NCBI GenBank assembly: GCA_945872355.1
Contig: CAMBZU010000034.1
Coordinates: 1 to 35,766 of the forward strand
Direction of reading: 5' to 3'
Source of the DNA: Chitinophaga pinensis
Lineage (GTDB): Bacteria > Bacteroidota > Bacteroidia > UBA4408
Length of the DNA stretch: 35,766 nt
Of the stretch, positions 33,601 to 35,766 are shown piece by piece. Below the pieces are notes generated by a model, which searched no databases, was not told where the DNA came from, and worked only from the letters and a program-made list of their open reading frames with translations. The first letter of the stretch is position 1. The number at the start of each line of letters is the position of its first letter. The position numbers and the translations under genes are program-made.

Positions 33601-35186
33601 ATATCAAAGCTAGGTAAATTATTTATTATTGTACCAACACCGCCAGAAGTTGCGCCATTAGGAGTAAATTCACTCAAGCTTGGAGAATCAGTTACGCCAT
33701 GAATACCACCATTCACTGTTGCAGTGGCTGCTACTGTAGTATTGATGTAACCACCACTTCCACCGCCACCTGGCCCCTGCGCTTCAACAATTGTAATAAA
33801 TGCATTACCTCTTGTAAGTATTTGATCGCCCCCTTCACCCCCATTTGCGGTGAGTGTTGGGCCTCCAATATTTGAAGTTGTTTCTATAAAGATTGTTCCT
33901 CCAGCACCACCACCCCCTGCGCCATCTTTCCCTGCAATTCCATTAAAAGGTGCGGTTCCAAAGGCATTTACACCATTGTTGCCATTACTAACTATTGTTC
34001 CTGCGCCAGAAATAGCACCATAACATTTTAAAAAAACCACGCCACCTGCGGCTCCTCCAGCCCCTGTATATCCATCATTTCCATCTCCAGCGCCACCTCC
34101 ACCTCCAAAAAATATTTTATTTGCAGTGTAGCTTAACGGTCTTCCACCATAACCACCTTGTTTATTTCTGCTATCGCCACCCCAAGAACCTACATTTGGA
34201 CCAATGTTTAATGCATTTTGATTGTTTGCTGATGCTGTGTAACCACCTTTGCCGCCACCAGAGGACGTTGCAGAAGCAAGGCCCGGCCACTCTAAATTCC
34301 AAGCATTGGCCCAGTTTGCAGTAGCTAAAGATGGATTTCCAACAGCAATCCAATTTAATGGATTACCTCCATTGGCACCTCCACCACCGCCTGCATTATG
34401 CATGTTTCCGCCGCCACCACCATTGGCAGGAGCGCCTTTACAAAACCTTCCGCCAGCAATATTGTAATCATTTTGAAATCCCGCAATGCCTTCACCTTTT
34501 TCGCCACCAAAGGTAGAAGATGTACTTGCCACATCATTACTGCCAAAGCTAGCTTGACTATCAATTACACCGCCTCTAAAGCCTTTGCCAGTGGCAGTTA
34601 CAGTACCATTTATTATTGTTGCAGCGTCTACTTCAATTGCCACTATACCACCTTTGGCACCATTCCAAGCATCACAAGTAATTGATGCAGCATTGTTTAC
34701 TGTTAAACTAGTAAAACGCGGCATTCTTACTACTTGTACTTTGCCTGCTGCTGTGTAATTGTTTTGAAGAACACAGCTCAAAGTAATGATGTTTGCGCCA
34801 CCAACGCCGGAAACTTCCGCTATTTCATAATTCCCGCAGTTGTTATAATTTAAAATACCGCCCCAAGAGCTGTCCTTTGGTAAACCAAATGTGACACCGT
34901 TGCCGTCAACAAAGCTATTTGCAAAAATATTGGCACCTTGCATTTGAATAATCATAATCAAATCGCCTTGGCTTAAAGCTGCACTGAATCTTGCATTGGC
35001 ATTTAAACTGTTATTATCAACAGTAAGGATATTGCCTCCAACATTTGCATCGGCAGTTAACACAGCATACTCATTCACAATTCGATTGTTAGTCACTATG
35101 AGTGGCCCATCTTTCCCTCTTTGTGCAAAAACAAATTGAAAGGAAAGTAAAATAACTAGGAAAGCAAATTTAATTTTAATACGCAT
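30624..35186 (-). CDS. Secreted 1520-aa repeat protein with type IX secretion (type B) C-terminal domain
   Basis: The signal peptide is MRIKIKFAFLVILLSFQFVFAQ. Residues about 150-530 are Gly-rich and low in complexity (repeated GGGGGAG-like runs), often a sign of a cell-surface or adhesin region. A run of about nine 80-aa repeats follows, each with an xAGxxQxxC start, a TGTWxxxSGxG core, a VFEWTVS strand and CPSxxDxVxITV. The C-terminus has PNAFTPDNNGVND, FDRWGEKVFE, GWDGSYKGK and MAGIYTYQLTI, typical of the gliding-motility C-terminal (T9SS type B) sorting domain. It should be exported to the cell surface and may act in adhesion or surface binding. The gene is followed within 7 bp by mnmE and preceded by another gene with 7 bp between. 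Antisense open frames within the repeats are shadows. Confidence 0.92.
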   Translation of the reverse strand: MRIKIKFAFLVILLSFQFVFAQRGKDGPLIVTNNRIVNEYAVLTADANVGGNILTVDNNSLNANARFSAALSQGDLIMIIQMQGANIFANSFVDGNGVTFGLPKDSSWGGILNYNNCGNYEIAEVSGVGGANIITLSCVLQNNYTAAGKVQVVRMPRFTSLTVNNAASITCDAWNGAKGGIVAIEVDAATIINGTVTATGKGFRGGVIDSQASFGSNDVASTSSTFGGEKGEGIAGFQNDYNIAGGRFCKGAPANGGGGGNMHNAGGGGGANGGNPLNWIAVGNPSLATANWANAWNLEWPGLASATSSGGGKGGYTASANNQNALNIGPNVGSWGGDSRNKQGGYGGRPLSYTANKIFFGGGGGAGDGNDGYTGAGGAAGGVVFLKCYGAISGAGTIVSNGNNGVNAFGTAPFNGIAGKDGAGGGGAGGTIFIETTSNIGGPTLTANGGEGGDQILTRGNAFITIVEAQGPGGGGSGGYINTTVAATATVNGGIHGVTDSPSLSEFTPNGATSGGVGTIINNLPSFDIIVTDVAVCSGNTAVLTATIIGTLPAGASITWYDAPFGGTILGTGNSFTTPVINANTSYYVGLCPATFTKIINVTTSPGVTASIAGNNQQVCQNNTTLAANSPTTGTGIWTVISGTGNFANPNLFNTTVSNLSLGNNVFEWTISAAGCPPSQSQVTITLVAAPTANAGVNQQLCANNTVLAATGSGTWSILSGTGNLTNITDPASAISNLSVGLNSLIWTVTLPGCPAAIDTVAITVSAAVSTANAGANQQICSSSASLDALLPIVGNGSWTLVAGSGSIANSTSINTSVSGLALGNNIFEWTVSAPGCPSTTDQVTITVDAIIPVPNAGTDQTLCINTAQLNANAAPVNTTGTWSVLAGSTNFSNVNDNNASLSNLSVGVNTLVWTIANANCPAVSDTVSITVSNALSVANAGADQQICSSYTNFSATLPIVGLGTWTLIAGTGNINDVNSSSSAITNMGVGVSVFEWTVSGVGCPSTSDTVSITVNLINTIANAGTNITICGNSTTLNANAPTTGLTGTWTSDQTALSFINANDQNTTVANLQNGNNTLIWTLTNNLGCPATVDTIIVNSVSNPSAAFAGSDNTICDNNTLLSAVAPLVGTGLWSITAGSGNLGNASSANCSLNGLIPGTVTCVWTVSNAPCPANSDIVLITILPALSPAIAGADASICDTQYSMNATAPTLGTGTWTLVSGNGTISNINAANANISNLGLGVNTFQWTVANNTCPDLTDQVSIIVDAPPSIASAGGDIQTCAQSTEITATAPLSGTGTWTVTSGNATISNPNSPSTGVVILSAGGATFNWQVTSGACPSTSDDLNVILLNGSDAANAGEDVTILIGDSTILNGSGGTINGWDPPAGLSCMDCPNPIAKPDTTTLYILSVTDINGCTSIDSVLITVDETTGWYLPNAFTPDNNGVNDVLYFYGTSVKEFILQVFDRWGEKVFETTNFNVGWDGSYKGKAAMAGIYTYQLTITFKSTVVEQVKGNVNLIRN
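31130..33360 (-). repeat. Nine tandem ~80-aa protein repeats (about 245 bp each)
   Basis: Nine consecutive units begin with an AGxxQxxC-like motif and contain one TGxWxxxxGxG core and a C-terminal CPxxxDxVxI segment. They are diverged in sequence (for example AGNNQQVC, NAGVNQQLC, NAGADQQIC, AGSDNTIC), so they are an old tandem duplication. Each carries two Cys, at its start and in the CP motif, which might pair. A tenth, degenerate unit leads to the sorting domain. Confidence 0.8.
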
Positions 35187-35193
35187 ACTATTA

Positions 35194-35766
35194 TTAGTGA
35201 AAAGTGTATTGATAGTTTAATGTAAATGTGTTTATGCTGCCAATTGCAACTTCGTATTCTGATTTTAACTCTGAAGTAAGCAGTCCTTTTTCATCATAAC
35301 TTGTAATTAAACTGCGCTCAGTTACTTTGTTTTGATTGATAGCTTCAAGTGCTACAACTTTATCGAATTCATTATATTCATAAGTTGTAATTAATGTTTT
35401 TAAACCGTTATTTACATACTGAATTTCATGCATCACAACTTGGTTTTTATCATTACATTGTTTGATATGCGCTTCAACAACAGCGCCCTTCTCATTCATG
35501 ATTTTAACATCCGGTTCCTGTTCATTCTTTGTGTAATTATAATGAGAGGTAAAGGTTTTTAAATCATTATGAGTCCATTTTTTTTCTTCAATCAATCTGT
35601 TTTTTTCATCGTATTTTAACCAAAGCTCCGTATCTTTTCCTATCAACGCATTTTGCTTTACATAATGAATTAAATTTTTCCCTTCATACTCAAAAACTTC
35701 ACTTTCTTCTTCTTCTCCATGGTCATCAACCACCTTAATTAAGGTGGGAAGTTTATCCTGGTTATA
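35194..35766 (-). CDS. 3' part of an RHS/YD-repeat-like protein (5' end outside window)
   Basis: The frame is open through the window edge, so the apparent GTG start at 35733 is not the real one; the reading continues 11 codons upstream (NQDKLPTLIKV). The visible 190 residues contain repeated YDEKNRLIEEKKW, YEYNEFDKVVALE and YDEKGLLTSEL units, a pattern of YD-type repeats as in RHS-like and other surface proteins. There is no toxin domain at the end (it finishes YQYTFH). It precedes the big secreted protein gene by 7 bp and probably is co-transcribed with it. Its role is unknown. Confidence 0.7.
   Translation of the reverse strand, partial: YNQDKLPTLIKVVDDHGEEEESEVFEYEGKNLIHYVKQNALIGKDTELWLKYDEKNRLIEEKKWTHNDLKTFTSHYNYTKNEQEPDVKIMNEKGAVVEAHIKQCNDKNQVVMHEIQYVNNGLKTLITTYEYNEFDKVVALEAINQNKVTERSLITSYDEKGLLTSELKSEYEVAIGSINTFTLNYQYTFH

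Noticed and set aside
30862-34685. Plus-strand frames of up to 181 codons opposite the large secreted protein
   Set aside because: The minus-strand gene has a signal peptide, nine clear repeats and a sorting domain; the plus-strand frames merely follow its repeat composition.
1-35766. CRISPR array, rRNA or tRNA genes
   Set aside because: No regularly spaced identical repeats with unique spacers and no recognisable tRNA or rRNA sequence were seen on either strand by eye.

Overview
The window looks like a Bacteroidota chromosome segment. It is AT-rich, carries a large secreted protein with a type IX secretion (gliding-motility type) C-terminal sorting domain, has A-rich leaders instead of strong Shine-Dalgarno sites, and holds FISUMP/DUF1566-type surface proteins of the kind common in that phylum. 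Every functional statement below comes from reading motifs by eye; no database search was possible.

Layout. (1) Positions 1-3103, plus strand: the 3' end of one lectin-fold surface protein, then two tandem paralogues (signal peptide, conserved N domain, collagen-like Gly-X-Y stretch, FISUMP C domain). The last 171 nt of the two paralogues align without gaps but differ strongly at first and second codon positions, while about 730 nt upstream are nearly identical. This resembles variable regions of a diversity-generating retroelement, though no reverse transcriptase or template repeat is in view. (2) 3149-5186: two nuclease-like genes (a DUF4268 protein and a CoiA-like protein). (3) 5187-5992: a gene-poor gap with inverted repeats and what looks like a decayed XRE-type regulator. 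(4) 5993-25783: eight tightly spaced plus-strand genes, about 19.8 kb, read here as one defence operon: unknown 437-aa protein, SNF2-family helicase, 1579-aa Eco57I-type adenine methylase, unknown 258-aa protein, 65-aa protein, Schlafen/AlbA_2 plus GHKL-ATPase regulator-like protein, 2111-aa DEAD-box/DUF1998 helicase with a Vsr-like tail, and a RelE/ParE-like domain fused to a UvrD-type helicase. (5) 25798-29037, minus strand: small accessory genes, an excisionase-like HTH gene and a tyrosine recombinase. (6) 29237-35766, minus strand: mnmE, the 1520-aa type IX-secreted repeat protein and the 3' part of another gene, likely core chromosome.

How they may work together. The operon combines features of DISARM (SNF2 helicase plus adenine methylase plus DUF1998 protein) and Druantia (a single helicase-DUF1998 protein of about 2100 aa), but matches neither gene list. 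An RM-like antiphage system with three DNA motors, one methylase and several unknown parts is the simplest reading. The recombinase lies against the 3' end of mnmE, a known integration target of genomic islands, so the accessory block may be an island inserted there. The far end of the island was not found in the window.
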